30,924 nucleotides of DNA, from contig CAYMLQ010000029.1 of assembly GCA_964390795.1 (NCBI GenBank), forward strand, positions 1 to 30,924, in the 5' to 3' direction. This DNA comes from CAYMLQ01 sp964390795. Its GTDB lineage: Bacteria > Verrucomicrobiota > Kiritimatiellia > RFP12 > UBA1067. Positions 1 through 8,420 of this stretch are shown here, one piece after another. The position numbers and the translations under genes are program-made. Each line of letters opens with the position of its first letter. The stretch's first letter is position 1. The notes under the pieces were generated by a model. It did no database searches. It was not told the origin of the DNA and saw only the letters and a list, made by a program, of their open reading frames with translations.

Positions 1-63
1 GGGAACTGGGGTCTCTTTGGGCATCCTAGCTGCACCTGATCGCAGATGCGCCCATTGTAATCG

Positions 64-91
64 GCTTGCGCGGCTCAGCTTGCGCGGCTCA
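64..91. repeat. 14-bp perfect tandem duplication
   Basis: Two adjacent identical copies of GCTTGCGCGGCTCA occupy 64-77 and 78-91. The second copy runs into the left arm of the large inverted repeat that starts at 85, so the duplication may have arisen from that element. No coding sequence is visible here. Confidence 0.8.
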
Positions 92-174
92 GCGAGGACG
101 CTTCGCCCTACCCGCTGCGCACCAGAAACACACCCTGTCCGAAGGCGGTAGGGCGAAGCGTCCCCGCTGAGCCG
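85..174. repeat. 28-bp inverted repeat, REP-like palindromic element
   Basis: The left arm at 85-112 and the right arm at 147-174 are reverse complements over 28 bp with one mismatch (A95 against the partner of C164). They are separated by a 34-base loop at 113-146. The arm contains the core GACGCTTCGCCCTACC. It lies downstream of the exported-protein gene that ends at 308 and could cap that transcript, but there is no adjacent T-run on either strand, so a classical intrinsic terminator is not supported. The large stem and lack of coding content fit a dispersed palindromic repeat. Copy number in the genome is not known from this window. Confidence 0.75.
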
Positions 175-245
175 TCTTCCGTGTGTCCGTTCCCGGTTGA
201 AGTCCATGGGAGTGCACTGCGGCATCGCAGGTCTCAAACCCAACC

Positions 246-283
246 GTCCACCATTCCACCCTTCCAATATTCCATCATTCCAG
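246..283. repeat. Octamer TTCCANNN tandem tract
   Basis: TTCCA recurs at 254, 262, 270 and 278, giving an exact 8-bp period over four units with a variable last three bases. It lies between the inverted repeat and the stop codon of the exported-protein gene. It resembles the 7-bp arrays elsewhere in the window but has a different period. Apart from this tract and the two repeats upstream, nothing gene-like is visible in 1-307. Confidence 0.7.
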
Positions 284-307
284 ATTGGATTACGGGCTCC
301 GCCCGCA

Positions 308-2047
308 TTAGAAATTGGCGGGTATCGGAGGGCGAGGCGGCGGCGCGCCCTGCTTCTGCCTGGCTTGGGCCTGCACCGCTTGGGTGAGCCCCGTGACCGC
401 CTTGATCTCCGACGCGGGAATCAGCAGTGCCGACAGCAGCTCGCCGCCCACGGGCCAGCTCGCGAAGACGACGCCCTCGCCCGCAGGCAGGCCCTTCACC
501 GCCGAGGCCAACTCGGGCTGGGTCGCCATCATCATCCCCATCAGTCCGCCCAGCGAGAAGCGGCCCATGCTGCGCGGATCGACGGACGGCGAAAGCAGCG
601 CCTCGATGCGGGCCGCCTCGGCGCTGGCCACCGGCGCCGCCTGCACGCGGCCGATCGCGGCCTCCAGCATCGCGGGCGAACCCATGGCGACCACGAGTTC
701 CTTGGCGGTCGCCGCGTACTCGTAGCCGCCGCCGAACAGCGTCATGGCCGCGCGGATCGAGGCCATGCTGGACTTGAGCGCCTCCTCGGCCTTTTCGGGC
801 GGCAGGTTGGCCGGCAGGCCCGCGCGCGCGGCCTTCTCCATCGCCGCCTCGTCCAACTCGGTCTTCCACGCATACGCCTTCAGCCCTTTGCAGGTGCGGA
901 CCGTCGGCTCCGGAATTTTCATGCCCGACTGGCCCATCAGTTTCTGAAAGGCCGGCGACTTCATCATCTCGATCTGCTCCGCCAGATAGCCGGCGGGGTT
1001 GGCGACCGCGATCGTCCCCTGCATCAGCAGCGCGCCGCCCTCTGCTGCCTGAGTGCCCGTGAAGGCCATCGGTGCGCCGAACATGCGGACGGACGTACGC
1101 ATCAGCCCCGCCAGCTCGTTGGTCTGCGCCGTCCCATACAGCGGCGACAACGACGCCACCTGCGCGTAGAGCGCGATGACCTGCTGCTTCAGGCGCTCGG
1201 GGATCACCCCGCCGCCCGAGACGTAGCTGAAGAGCGACCCCTTCTCGATGAACGCGAGCTGCGCCGCCGAGGCCGGCTTGCCGGAAGCCATCAGCGCGGC
1301 GAGGTCGGTGCCCGCCTTCGGCGACACGCGCGTGCGGATGAACAGGCCTTCGGGCTGAATGTTGAGCCCGAGGTGATAGCCGTCGAGCTGGCCCAGCATC
1401 AGGCCGTAGAAGTCCAGCATCGCGGCCATTGAGCGCTGCCCCTGCTCGGCGTTCGCCGCGCCACCCCTGGGCATCGCCGACATCGTTTTCTTGAATTTCG
1501 CCAGTTGCGGCGCCAACGCCGAGGGCGAGAGCGAGACGCGGAGCACGCCGGGCAGGGCCGGCATCTCGGGCAGCTTCTCCACGCCCGGCGCGAGGCAGGC
1601 GGCCAGATCAGTTCCCTTCATCGCGAGGAACAGGCGTCCGCCGGCGACCTTCGCGGACGTGCCGTTCGCGAGCGTATAGACGCCGCCGGCTGGCTCGGGA
1701 AGCGCCACGCCCTCTCCCGCGAGGGCCTTCAGGTAGGCTTCCGGCGCACCCGAAGGGGAGACCTCGATGACCATGCCGGTCTCGCCGCCGCCGAGATCGA
1801 GCACGTGCAGCGCGATCGGCTTGGCATTGTCCAACTGCGACGCGCCGGGCAGCCCGGCAGAGATCATCATCGGCACAGCCCCGAGCTGCGGCGCCTGAAA
1901 CGCTTCCGCGCCGAGAAAGAGCTGCTTCTGCAAGGCCGAATAGCTCTCCAGATAAACGGAACAGATGCGCGTCGCAGCGATGCTGTTCAAACAGAACGCA
2001 GTCACGACGAGACAGGTCAACAGAGTGCGGCTGAAACGTGATTTCAT
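308..2047 (-). CDS. Exported protein of unknown function (579 aa)
   Basis: The protein begins with a clear signal peptide: MKSRFSR, a hydrophobic stretch LLTCLVVTAFCL, and a small-residue cleavage region near NSIAA at residues 21-25. I do not recognise a domain in the remainder, which is Ala/Gly/Leu/Met-rich and predicted secreted or periplasmic. It includes a Met-rich patch (GGLMGMMMATQPEL) in the C-terminal quarter and ends Pro-rich (APPPRPPIPANF). The start at 2047 has an AAAGGA Shine-Dalgarno-like sequence a few bases upstream and a well-formed promoter further up. A short hairpin (CCCGC/GCGGG) spans the stop codon. It is transcribed in the same direction as uppP, but the 136-bp gap and promoter suggest an independent unit. 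The coding call is firm; the function is unknown. Confidence 0.85.
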   Translation of the reverse strand: MKSRFSRTLLTCLVVTAFCLNSIAATRICSVYLESYSALQKQLFLGAEAFQAPQLGAVPMMISAGLPGASQLDNAKPIALHVLDLGGGETGMVIEVSPSGAPEAYLKALAGEGVALPEPAGGVYTLANGTSAKVAGGRLFLAMKGTDLAACLAPGVEKLPEMPALPGVLRVSLSPSALAPQLAKFKKTMSAMPRGGAANAEQGQRSMAAMLDFYGLMLGQLDGYHLGLNIQPEGLFIRTRVSPKAGTDLAALMASGKPASAAQLAFIEKGSLFSYVSGGGVIPERLKQQVIALYAQVASLSPLYGTAQTNELAGLMRTSVRMFGAPMAFTGTQAAEGGALLMQGTIAVANPAGYLAEQIEMMKSPAFQKLMGQSGMKIPEPTVRTCKGLKAYAWKTELDEAAMEKAARAGLPANLPPEKAEEALKSSMASIRAAMTLFGGGYEYAATAKELVVAMGSPAMLEAAIGRVQAAPVASAEAARIEALLSPSVDPRSMGRFSLGGLMGMMMATQPELASAVKGLPAGEGVVFASWPVGGELLSALLIPASEIKAVTGLTQAVQAQARQKQGAPPPRPPIPANF

Positions 2048-2103
2048 TCAATCCTTTCTTGCTTGCCAGCAAAAGGCAAACTTTAGACAATCTTTGACGT
2101 GCC

Positions 2104-2132
2104 ATTATGCGAGCGGGGTAGACACAAGTCAA
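2104..2132 (-). promoter_or_regulatory. Sigma-70-type promoter for the exported-protein gene
   Basis: On the minus strand the -35 TTGACT (2127-2132) and -10 CATAAT (2104-2109) are separated by exactly 17 bp. The predicted start is roughly 50 bases upstream of the ATG at 2047. The hexamer match and spacing are good, but this is pattern recognition only. Confidence 0.6.
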
Positions 2133-2133
2133 T

Positions 2134-2151
2134 CTCGTACATCTCGTACAT
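2134..2151. promoter_or_regulatory. Tandem 9-bp repeat abutting the -35 box, candidate activator site
   Basis: CTCGTACAT occurs twice in perfect tandem at 2134-2142 and 2143-2151. On the minus strand this reads ATGTACGAG twice, ending one base before the -35 hexamer at 2127-2132. A further related pair, CTCATGT, lies just upstream on the minus strand. Direct repeats against the -35 box are a usual geometry for AraC-type activators, so a regulatory role is plausible but inferred. Confidence 0.45.
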
Positions 2152-2183
2152 GAGCGGACATGAGCTACAGCGCCGCGCCCAAA

Positions 2184-2981
2184 CTAGAAGATTTTCAGAT
2201 CAACGCCCGCGCCCATCAGAATCAGGAGCGCGAGGCCGACCGCGATGCGGTAATAGCCAAAGGCTTTGAAGCCATAGCGGTTCAGGAAGCCGATAAAGCC
2301 CCGGATCGCGGCCAGGGCCACAAGGAAGGCCACCACATTCCCGACCAGTAACGTCAGCAGATTATCCGAGACGGCGGATACGAGCGCGGGATCACTCACC
2401 AATTTCAGCAGTTTATAGCCCGAAGCGGCCGCCATGGTGGGCACAGCCAGAAAAAACGAGAATTCTGCCGCCTGTTCTCTGGAAAGCCCGGTGGTCATGC
2501 CACCCACGATCGTGGCCATGGAGCGCGACACGCCGGGAATCATGGCCACGCACTGAAAGCAACCGATCTTCAGCGCCCGCTTCCAATCCACGGTCTGATT
2601 CTCGTCGGGACGGTTGAACCAGGCATCCACAAACAGCATGAGCACGCCGCCCGCCACCAGCATCAGCGCCACCACAAACACATTCTCGAACAAGCGGTCG
2701 ATATACGCGCTCAGCAGGAAACCGACCCCCGCGGCAGGCAGGAACGCGATCAGCAGTTTCCAGTAAAAATCCCAGGTCTGAAAAAACCGCTTCCGGTACA
2801 GCACGACGACCGACAAAATGGCGCCGAACTGAATATTGACCGTAAACGCTTTGACAAACTCGGTATGGCCGGCAACGCCCAAGAGCTTTTGCGCGATGAT
2901 CATGTGTCCGGTGGACGAAACGGGTAGAAACTCGGTCAGGCCTTCCACAATGGCAATGATGCTCGCTTGCAATAAATTCAT
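2184..2981 (-). CDS. uppP: Undecaprenyl-diphosphatase UppP/BacA
   Basis: This is an integral membrane enzyme that dephosphorylates undecaprenyl pyrophosphate to recycle the lipid carrier for peptidoglycan and other envelope polymers; it can also confer bacitracin resistance. The N-terminal signature EGLTEFLPVSSTGHM (the acidic E-x3-E motif followed by the SSTGH segment) and the second motif PGVSRSMATIVGG, with its conserved Arg-Ser, are both intact. About eight hydrophobic segments fit the family, and 265 residues is a normal length. I chose the ATG at 2981 because family members usually start just before this motif. An in-frame GTG at 3014 overlaps the TGA of the upstream PHP gene (GTGA) and would add 11 residues and couple translation. 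It lies last in the minus-strand glycan-related run. Confidence 0.95.
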   Translation of the reverse strand: MNLLQASIIAIVEGLTEFLPVSSTGHMIIAQKLLGVAGHTEFVKAFTVNIQFGAILSVVVLYRKRFFQTWDFYWKLLIAFLPAAGVGFLLSAYIDRLFENVFVVALMLVAGGVLMLFVDAWFNRPDENQTVDWKRALKIGCFQCVAMIPGVSRSMATIVGGMTTGLSREQAAEFSFFLAVPTMAAASGYKLLKLVSDPALVSAVSDNLLTLLVGNVVAFLVALAAIRGFIGFLNRYGFKAFGYYRIAVGLALLILMGAGVDLKIF

Positions 2982-3010
2982 ACGTGTCTGCTTCTGGATT
3001 ACAACACTCG

Positions 3011-4315
3011 TCACTTCTTCGGTGCGAGCCGCGCCTTCTCAGGATTGCGGGCCTGCCACAGGCGCCAGCCGTAGGGCTGCGTCCATGCCGTCTCAAACTC
3101 GGGTTCGTTGCTGACGCGGTTGACCGCCTTGCGCGAGGAGGTCACCACCGCACGCACGTAGAGGTCGTCAGGCTCCAGCGTGTAGGAGGCTTCGGCGCCC
3201 TCACCGTTTTTGACGGTCTTGCCGATGGCGTCCGAATACCGGAGGCCCTTGCGCGCGGGCTTCTTCTCTTTCGCCGGATCGTCGAACGTCTCTGTCGCCC
3301 GGTCAAACCCCGCCTTCGTGGTGACGAAACGGACGCTGTAACTCGCTCCGGCGTCCGGCGTGACCTTCACTTTCAGCGTTCCGGACACCGCATCAAACGC
3401 AACATCGGCCAGCGTCACGCCCGTGGAGGAGTAGAAATCGCCGCGGTTCATGGACTGGATCAGAGCGTCCGCATCCAGCCGCGCCGCGCGCACGCAGACC
3501 CAGGCCTCGCCCGGACGTGCGCTGCCTTTTTGATCCGTGTAGTTGTGCGTATCGTCCGTCGCAACCCCGAACACCGGGTCATACCCGTCTTCGATCCGGA
3601 AGGCGTTCACGATATCCCAGAACTTCTCCACCGAATACCACAGCCGATGAGGCGGGTGCGTGTTCCCGCCGTCGGCATTGCACACCTCGAAGAAACGGAT
3701 CTGAGGCTGCCCGATCAGCACCTCCGGCAGGATGTCGAAGTAGGGCCACGTGGGGTGATTCAGCATGAAGAGCGTTGGAACGTCCTGTTCCGCTCCCCAC
3801 GTGCGAACCGCATCCTCGATGCGCTGGAAGGTCTCTGCCGGCGTGGCTCCGTAGCGGAACGGAATCGTGTCATGAACGTTGATGGCGTTCATGTGTACCT
3901 GAAGCCCTCCGATCACGCGATTGAGTTCGTGTCCGGGAACCATGAGAAACGTCTCCGGCTGGTCGAACAGCTTTTTGAGTTCCCACACCGTCTTGAGCCG
4001 CATGAACTCTTTGCCGCCCTCCTTCTTCACCTCCACGCTCGCCGGGTGACTCGCGATGTAGCGGTCCGCCACGGCACGGCTCAGTTTCTTGGAGCCGATC
4101 TCCAGCCACATGTTGGGGTCAATCTGCAGCACCTGATGATCCGACAGGCAGACGAACTGATACCCGTTGTCGCGATACCAGGAAACCGCGTCATCCGGAA
4201 AGACGTTGCCGTCACTCCACAGCGAATGCCCGTGAAGACTGCCCCGATACCAGTTCGCGCCCTCCGCGCCAAAACAAACCGCTAGTGCCAATAAAACGAT
4301 CCACCTGCGCTTCAT
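3011..4315 (-). CDS. Secreted PHP-domain metal-dependent phosphoesterase-like protein
   Basis: A signal peptide (MKRRWIVLLALAVCFGAEGA) is followed directly by a PHP domain. Metal-ligand motifs are present in the expected order: SLHGHSLWSDG (H28, H30, D35), LSDH (D59, H60), PGHELN, LNHPTW and the late ATDDTHNY (D-x-H type). The last ~120 residues look like a beta-rich accessory domain. PHP enzymes hydrolyse phosphoester bonds with a di- or trinuclear metal centre; the substrate cannot be inferred here. The start at 4315 has a strong GGAGG ribosome-binding site six bases upstream. It lies 46 bp after the GH2 gene and its stop region meets the uppP start region, so the three are probably cotranscribed. 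Export suggests a periplasmic role next to the glycosidase. Confidence 0.85.
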   Translation of the reverse strand: MKRRWIVLLALAVCFGAEGANWYRGSLHGHSLWSDGNVFPDDAVSWYRDNGYQFVCLSDHQVLQIDPNMWLEIGSKKLSRAVADRYIASHPASVEVKKEGGKEFMRLKTVWELKKLFDQPETFLMVPGHELNRVIGGLQVHMNAINVHDTIPFRYGATPAETFQRIEDAVRTWGAEQDVPTLFMLNHPTWPYFDILPEVLIGQPQIRFFEVCNADGGNTHPPHRLWYSVEKFWDIVNAFRIEDGYDPVFGVATDDTHNYTDQKGSARPGEAWVCVRAARLDADALIQSMNRGDFYSSTGVTLADVAFDAVSGTLKVKVTPDAGASYSVRFVTTKAGFDRATETFDDPAKEKKPARKGLRYSDAIGKTVKNGEGAEASYTLEPDDLYVRAVVTSSRKAVNRVSNEPEFETAWTQPYGWRLWQARNPEKARLAPKK

Positions 4316-4361
4316 CTCTATCCTCCTTCCCCCAACCCTTCGAACAGTGTCAAGACGACCC

Positions 4362-7226
4362 TTACCACCCCACAGCGGCCCGAACGCGGCACGCGTCGAG
4401 GGCAACCCCCTCAGCCCAACCGTCCAACGCGATCTCTCGTGTCTCTCCCGGCAGCAGGTTGAACCAACCGTCCGAGAAATAGGCCGGCAGCACCCGCGCG
4501 CCCGTAGCCGCATCGGTCAGGTGAAGTTTGACCGCCCCCGTAACGACGGTGCCTGTGTTGCTCACGAGAACGCGCGCCCGCCTGCCGCCCTCCGGCTTGA
4601 CCGCTACCTCGATCGAGGGCTTGGCCACGGACGCAAACCGCCGGAACTGCTCCTTGCCCGGCAGCCAGTAATCGTTCAGCGCCACCACCTTTCCCGCGGC
4701 GTCCGACAGCGTCAGCCGCACCAGCACGGGCTCCTCGGCTTGCGGCAGCTCCGCCACAAAGCACTCCGTCTTGGCGTTGGCCGGAACTGTCACCTGTTGC
4801 CGCCGCGCCATGCCAACGGCACGCCCGTTCATGTCATAGCAGACCAGCCGCGCCACGGCTCCCGCCAGCGGCACGCGCGTCACGTTCAGCGCCACAACCT
4901 TGCGGTCATGCGCGTTCATCTGGAGGTGCAGCAGACCGCACGCCTTCTTCGCCCCGAAGTACGCGCCCGTGGTTTCGTAATCGTACGAGTAGAGCTGCCA
5001 GATCATGCTGGGCCAGGCCGGATGGCTCATCCAGAGTAGCAGGCCGCTGCTGTTTTCCCACAGACGGCTGTTCCACGCCTCGAACATGGCCCGGAAACTC
5101 TCGTAGTTCACGAGCTGCGCCCGGCCGCAGAACGCCTCCGCATCCGCAGGTTCTCCGTAGCGCTCGGCGATCGCTTTGCGGTACGACGCCTGGCCCTGCT
5201 CCGCATGGAAATCGTGATAATACCAAACGTCGCTGATCGGCCACAGATCTTCCGGCGGAATGAAGGTCTTCAGCGTCTCGAACGTCGGCACCGCGAAGTT
5301 GCCCAGCTCGGTGTTAAAGCCGAACGCGAGCTTGGTGAAGTAGTCGGACACCTTCTCGTGAAACGCCCACGGGCCGCTCGCGCGCAGATTCTGTAGGCGG
5401 GAGTTGCCGTGATAGTGCCGCGTGGGGTCTTCCCGCGCCAGCAGCGCCGCGAGCTGCGGTTCGAGCTGGTCGTTGGCCCACCCCTCGTTGCGAGGGCACC
5501 AGAGCGCCAGACTCGGATGGTTGCGGTAGCGTCGCACCGTCTCGCGCACGTTCGCAAGAAAGAGCGCGTGGTCGTTCGGCTCCAGATTGTACGTCTGCGT
5601 GGAGTACCAGAAGTCATTCCAGACCAGCAGGCCCAGCTCGTCGCACAGCTCAAAGAACTCCGGCTCCGTACTTTCGCCGGTCCAGTTGCGCACCATCGTG
5701 AAACCCGCCTCGCGATGCAGGCGCAGCGCCGGCTCCAGCCGGGCGCGCGACACGCGCTTCATCGCATCGTCCATGCCCCAGTTGCCGCCGCGGCAATAGA
5801 TCGGCACGCCGTTGACACAGATAGCCAGATAAGGCCCCATCTTCGGATCAGCCGCATCTTTCAGCAGCGACGCGTCCGCGCCCGCGCAGAGCTTCGGCAC
5901 GCACACCTTGCCCTCTACCTCGCGCCGGTCCAGATTGTTCACGAGCGGCTTGCCCTTGGCGTAGGCGACGAGCGGGTTCAGCTCCACACGCCAATCCTTA
6001 CGGTCCGGCGTGTCGACCGCGAGCGTGTATGTGAGTTCGCGTACGCCGAAGCGCACCGAAGCGGTGTCCGACGACTGACCGCCCCCCAGCTTCACGCGCA
6101 GGGTCGCCACGTAAAGGTCAGGTGCGCCGTACCCGTTGGGCCACCACAGCAGCGGGTCCGCGAGAGTCAACGCCGGATGCTCTTTGGGCGAAAGCTCCAG
6201 CACGCGCGATTCCCCCGCCTCCAGCGAGAACGTCTGGCTGACACGCAAAGCGGCAGACCCGGGGCCCGCGGCTCCCCACGGGGCAATCTCCGCCTCCAGC
6301 GAACCTTGCCGCGCTATGCTAGCCGTGTTGCGCACGGTCACGCGCAGCGTCACGTCCGCCCTGTCCGTGGCGGGCAGCGGAAGATCCGTCAGCACCTGCG
6401 GATCGACCAGCGTCACCTCGCCGGTCAGGCGCAGCCGCACGTCCTGCCACAGGCCCATGTTCCGGTCGCGGATGCCGGGCACCCAGTCCCAGCCTTCGGA
6501 CGAGATGAAGGTCGGCCCGTCCAGGCAGAGCTGGCCGCCGTTCGGACCCTGCCCGGTGCGAGCCGACTCCTCGTGCGGGATACCGGGATTCGGAGGCGGG
6601 AAAACGCGCACAGCCAGGACATTGCCCGACTGCCTCAGCACCTGCGACACGTCGAACTGGCCCCGCACAAACGCACCCGCCATCTCGCCCACACGCGTGC
6701 CGTTAAGATATACCGCCGCACGATAGTTCACGCCATTGAGCACGAGCCACGCCTGCCGGTCCTTAGCGCCAGGCGGCGCATCAAAGGCCACCCGGTAGAG
6801 CCACTCTTTGCGGCAGAGATCCTCTGGAATCGCAAGGTTGTTGACGCTGTAGTACGGATCGGGGTAGACCCCCTGATCGACCAAGGTCGCGAGCACCGTT
6901 CCCGGCACCGTCGCGGAAAACCATGACGCCGTATCGAAGCCGGGGTCGAACAGGCCCGCAGGCACAGGCCACACAGCATCGGCCTCGACCAGCCGCCAGC
7001 CCGCCGCGATGCGCCACTCATCGGGTCCCGCAAGGCTCAGCCGCTCGGAGACCGGCACCTCCGGCAGACTCGCCTTGCGTACCGGAGCCTTAACAGCCAC
7101 CATTGATTTAGGAAGCTGTTCCGCGGCCTGCCTATCGCGCAGCCCGAAGTTTTCACCGTTAGTCACACGCACACACATCATCGCCAGTACGCATATCCAC
7201 AGCACAGTCATTCGCCCATTCAACAT
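4362..7226 (-). CDS. GH2 glycoside hydrolase, beta-mannosidase / exo-glucosaminidase-like
   Basis: This exported retaining glycosidase (954 aa) has an N-terminal signal segment (VLWICVLAMMCVRVTNG). It shows the GH2 layout of sugar-binding jelly roll (about 70-270), immunoglobulin-like domain (about 270-400), a TIM barrel with acid/base N580-E581-G582 and likely nucleophile E640 in NTELG, and a C-terminal beta domain. SSEGWDWVPGIRDRNMGLW and CRGGNWGMDD are typical of the branch containing plant mannosylglycoprotein endo-beta-mannosidase and CsxA exo-glucosaminidase, not LacZ. Beta-mannosidase or exo-beta-glucosaminidase activity on released oligosaccharide is therefore most likely; the exact substrate is uncertain. 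The start at 7226 has GAGG about six bases upstream; a second ATG at 7211 would still leave a signal peptide. Cotranscription with the oxidoreductase upstream and PHP gene downstream is likely. Confidence 0.9.
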   Translation of the reverse strand: MLNGRMTVLWICVLAMMCVRVTNGENFGLRDRQAAEQLPKSMVAVKAPVRKASLPEVPVSERLSLAGPDEWRIAAGWRLVEADAVWPVPAGLFDPGFDTASWFSATVPGTVLATLVDQGVYPDPYYSVNNLAIPEDLCRKEWLYRVAFDAPPGAKDRQAWLVLNGVNYRAAVYLNGTRVGEMAGAFVRGQFDVSQVLRQSGNVLAVRVFPPPNPGIPHEESARTGQGPNGGQLCLDGPTFISSEGWDWVPGIRDRNMGLWQDVRLRLTGEVTLVDPQVLTDLPLPATDRADVTLRVTVRNTASIARQGSLEAEIAPWGAAGPGSAALRVSQTFSLEAGESRVLELSPKEHPALTLADPLLWWPNGYGAPDLYVATLRVKLGGGQSSDTASVRFGVRELTYTLAVDTPDRKDWRVELNPLVAYAKGKPLVNNLDRREVEGKVCVPKLCAGADASLLKDAADPKMGPYLAICVNGVPIYCRGGNWGMDDAMKRVSRARLEPALRLHREAGFTMVRNWTGESTEPEFFELCDELGLLVWNDFWYSTQTYNLEPNDHALFLANVRETVRRYRNHPSLALWCPRNEGWANDQLEPQLAALLAREDPTRHYHGNSRLQNLRASGPWAFHEKVSDYFTKLAFGFNTELGNFAVPTFETLKTFIPPEDLWPISDVWYYHDFHAEQGQASYRKAIAERYGEPADAEAFCGRAQLVNYESFRAMFEAWNSRLWENSSGLLLWMSHPAWPSMIWQLYSYDYETTGAYFGAKKACGLLHLQMNAHDRKVVALNVTRVPLAGAVARLVCYDMNGRAVGMARRQQVTVPANAKTECFVAELPQAEEPVLVRLTLSDAAGKVVALNDYWLPGKEQFRRFASVAKPSIEVAVKPEGGRRARVLVSNTGTVVTGAVKLHLTDAATGARVLPAYFSDGWFNLLPGETREIALDGWAEGVALDACRVRAAVGW

Positions 7227-7254
7227 CTGTCACCTCTTCATGCACAAGTGTGGC

Positions 7255-7274
7255 CCGCGCTGTCCCCAGCGCGG
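7255..7274. repeat. Perfect 8-bp GC hairpin between oxidoreductase and GH2 genes
   Basis: CCGCGCTG (7255-7262) and CAGCGCGG (7267-7274) form a perfect stem with a 4-base loop. In the minus-strand transcript it falls between the oxidoreductase stop and the GH2 ribosome-binding site. No U-tract follows, so it is more likely an mRNA-stabilising or processing hairpin, or a small dispersed palindrome, than a terminator. Confidence 0.55.
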
Positions 7275-7308
7275 AAAGCGCAATAGGGAGATCGCGCCTC
7301 GCCACCGT

Positions 7309-8355
7309 TCACAGCTCCACACAGCGCCCACTCGTTGCCGACTCATAGATCGCCCGCACCACAGCCACGGACTTGCGCGCGGACTCGCCGTCTATTTTGA
7401 ACGGACGACCGGTCTCAAGCGCCGCGACAAAATCCCTGAAACACTCGGCGTGCAGCGCGTGCGTGATGGCTGCGGGGTCACTCACGCCATAGGCTCCGCC
7501 GACCCTCCCGTGAAGCGCCAGAACGTCAGTATCCGCAGGACGCTTGTCGCGGAATTCGAAAACGGCCAGCCCGTCCTCCACCAAGACCGCCGTCCCGTGT
7601 GTGCCCGTAATCTCCAGCCGCTTGGACTGTCCCGGCCACGAGGAGGTCGTGCCGTAAATCACACCGACCGCGCCTCCCTGAAAACGCAGCGTCGCCGCGG
7701 CAGCGTCCTCGGTCTCGATGCCCGGATGCCCGATTGCCGACGTAAACGCGGCGACGGCCTCGACCGGAGGCAGCAGGTCGCAGAGCAGGTCGATCATGTG
7801 GATCGCCTGGTTCATCAGCGCGCCGCCGCCGTCCAACTGCTGCGTGCCGTGCCACGACGAACCGAAATAGTATTCGTCCGAACGCCACCACGGCACATAC
7901 GCGCCCGCGTAAGTGACTTTCCCAAACCGCCCCTCCCGCAGGGCGTCGCGGATCGGTTGCAGCGCGGGCATGTAGCGGAGCTGGAAGGTACATCCCAACC
8001 GCGTTCCCGCAGCGCGGTGCGCCTCGATCATAGCGTCCGCGCGCGCCAGCGAAATCTCCAACGGCTTCTCGCAAAGCACGTGCTTTCCGGCCTTCGCGGC
8101 CGCCACCGCCGCCTCCAGATGCGCTCCCGAAGGCGTGGTGACCGTCACGATGTCGACGCCCTCGCACGCCAACAGCGCCTCAACCGAGTCGAACGCGGAA
8201 CACCCGAATTCCGCAGCGAACGCCTCGGCCTTCGCCCGCTCGCGCCCGCACACCGCCACGAGCCTCGCACCCGGCACCTCACGCGCGGCCCGCGCGTGAA
8301 ACTTCGAGATCAGCCCCGTACCGACAATCGCAAACCCGTACGCTCGTTCTGACAT
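7309..8355 (-). CDS. Gfo/Idh/MocA family NAD(P)-dependent oxidoreductase
   Basis: The N-terminal Rossmann fold carries a family-type dinucleotide motif (FAIVGTGLIS, G-x-G-x2-S variant), the TTPSGAH segment and the family hallmark CEKPLE. The C-terminal alpha/beta domain contains GGGALMNQAIHMIDLL, with the catalytic-type His in the usual place. These enzymes oxidise or reduce sugars, sugar acids or inositols, often at C3. There is no signal peptide, so it is cytoplasmic, presumably acting on a sugar released by the neighbouring exported glycosidase and sulfatase; that link is inferred from context. I start at the ATG at 8355 (348 aa), which matches the family N-terminus; a GTG seven codons upstream is possible. 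The upstream gap is filled by a heptamer repeat tract. Confidence 0.92.
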   Translation of the reverse strand: MSERAYGFAIVGTGLISKFHARAAREVPGARLVAVCGRERAKAEAFAAEFGCSAFDSVEALLACEGVDIVTVTTPSGAHLEAAVAAAKAGKHVLCEKPLEISLARADAMIEAHRAAGTRLGCTFQLRYMPALQPIRDALREGRFGKVTYAGAYVPWWRSDEYYFGSSWHGTQQLDGGGALMNQAIHMIDLLCDLLPPVEAVAAFTSAIGHPGIETEDAAAATLRFQGGAVGVIYGTTSSWPGQSKRLEITGTHGTAVLVEDGLAVFEFRDKRPADTDVLALHGRVGGAYGVSDPAAITHALHAECFRDFVAALETGRPFKIDGESARKSVAVVRAIYESATSGRCVEL

Positions 8356-8372
8356 ATTCCCCCATCTCCAAC

Positions 8373-8420
8373 CCACTGCCTACTGCTTACTGCCACTGCC
8401 ACTGCCACTGCCTACTGTCT
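8373..8420. repeat. ACTGCC-type tandem repeat tract, intergenic
   Basis: The tract is a run of ACTGCC or ACTGCCT units (6 and 7 bp mixed), with variants ACTGCTT and ACTGTCT. It spans the gap between the oxidoreductase start and the sulfatase stop and extends over the sulfatase stop codon at 8412-8414. The unit is the same as the ACTGCCG/ACTGCCA heptamer found seven times inside hrpA at 16401-16449, which links an intergenic tract to an intragenic one. Confidence 0.8.

Noticed and set aside
197..1432. Long plus-strand open frame of 411 codons opposite the exported-protein gene
   Set aside because: Arg/His-rich antisense frame produced by high GC; the minus strand has a signal peptide, promoter and ribosome-binding site.
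4316..4513. Extension of the PHP gene upstream to 4513
   Set aside because: The extra 66 residues are Arg/Gly-rich, overlap the GH2 gene and precede a clear signal peptide with a GGAGG site at 4315.
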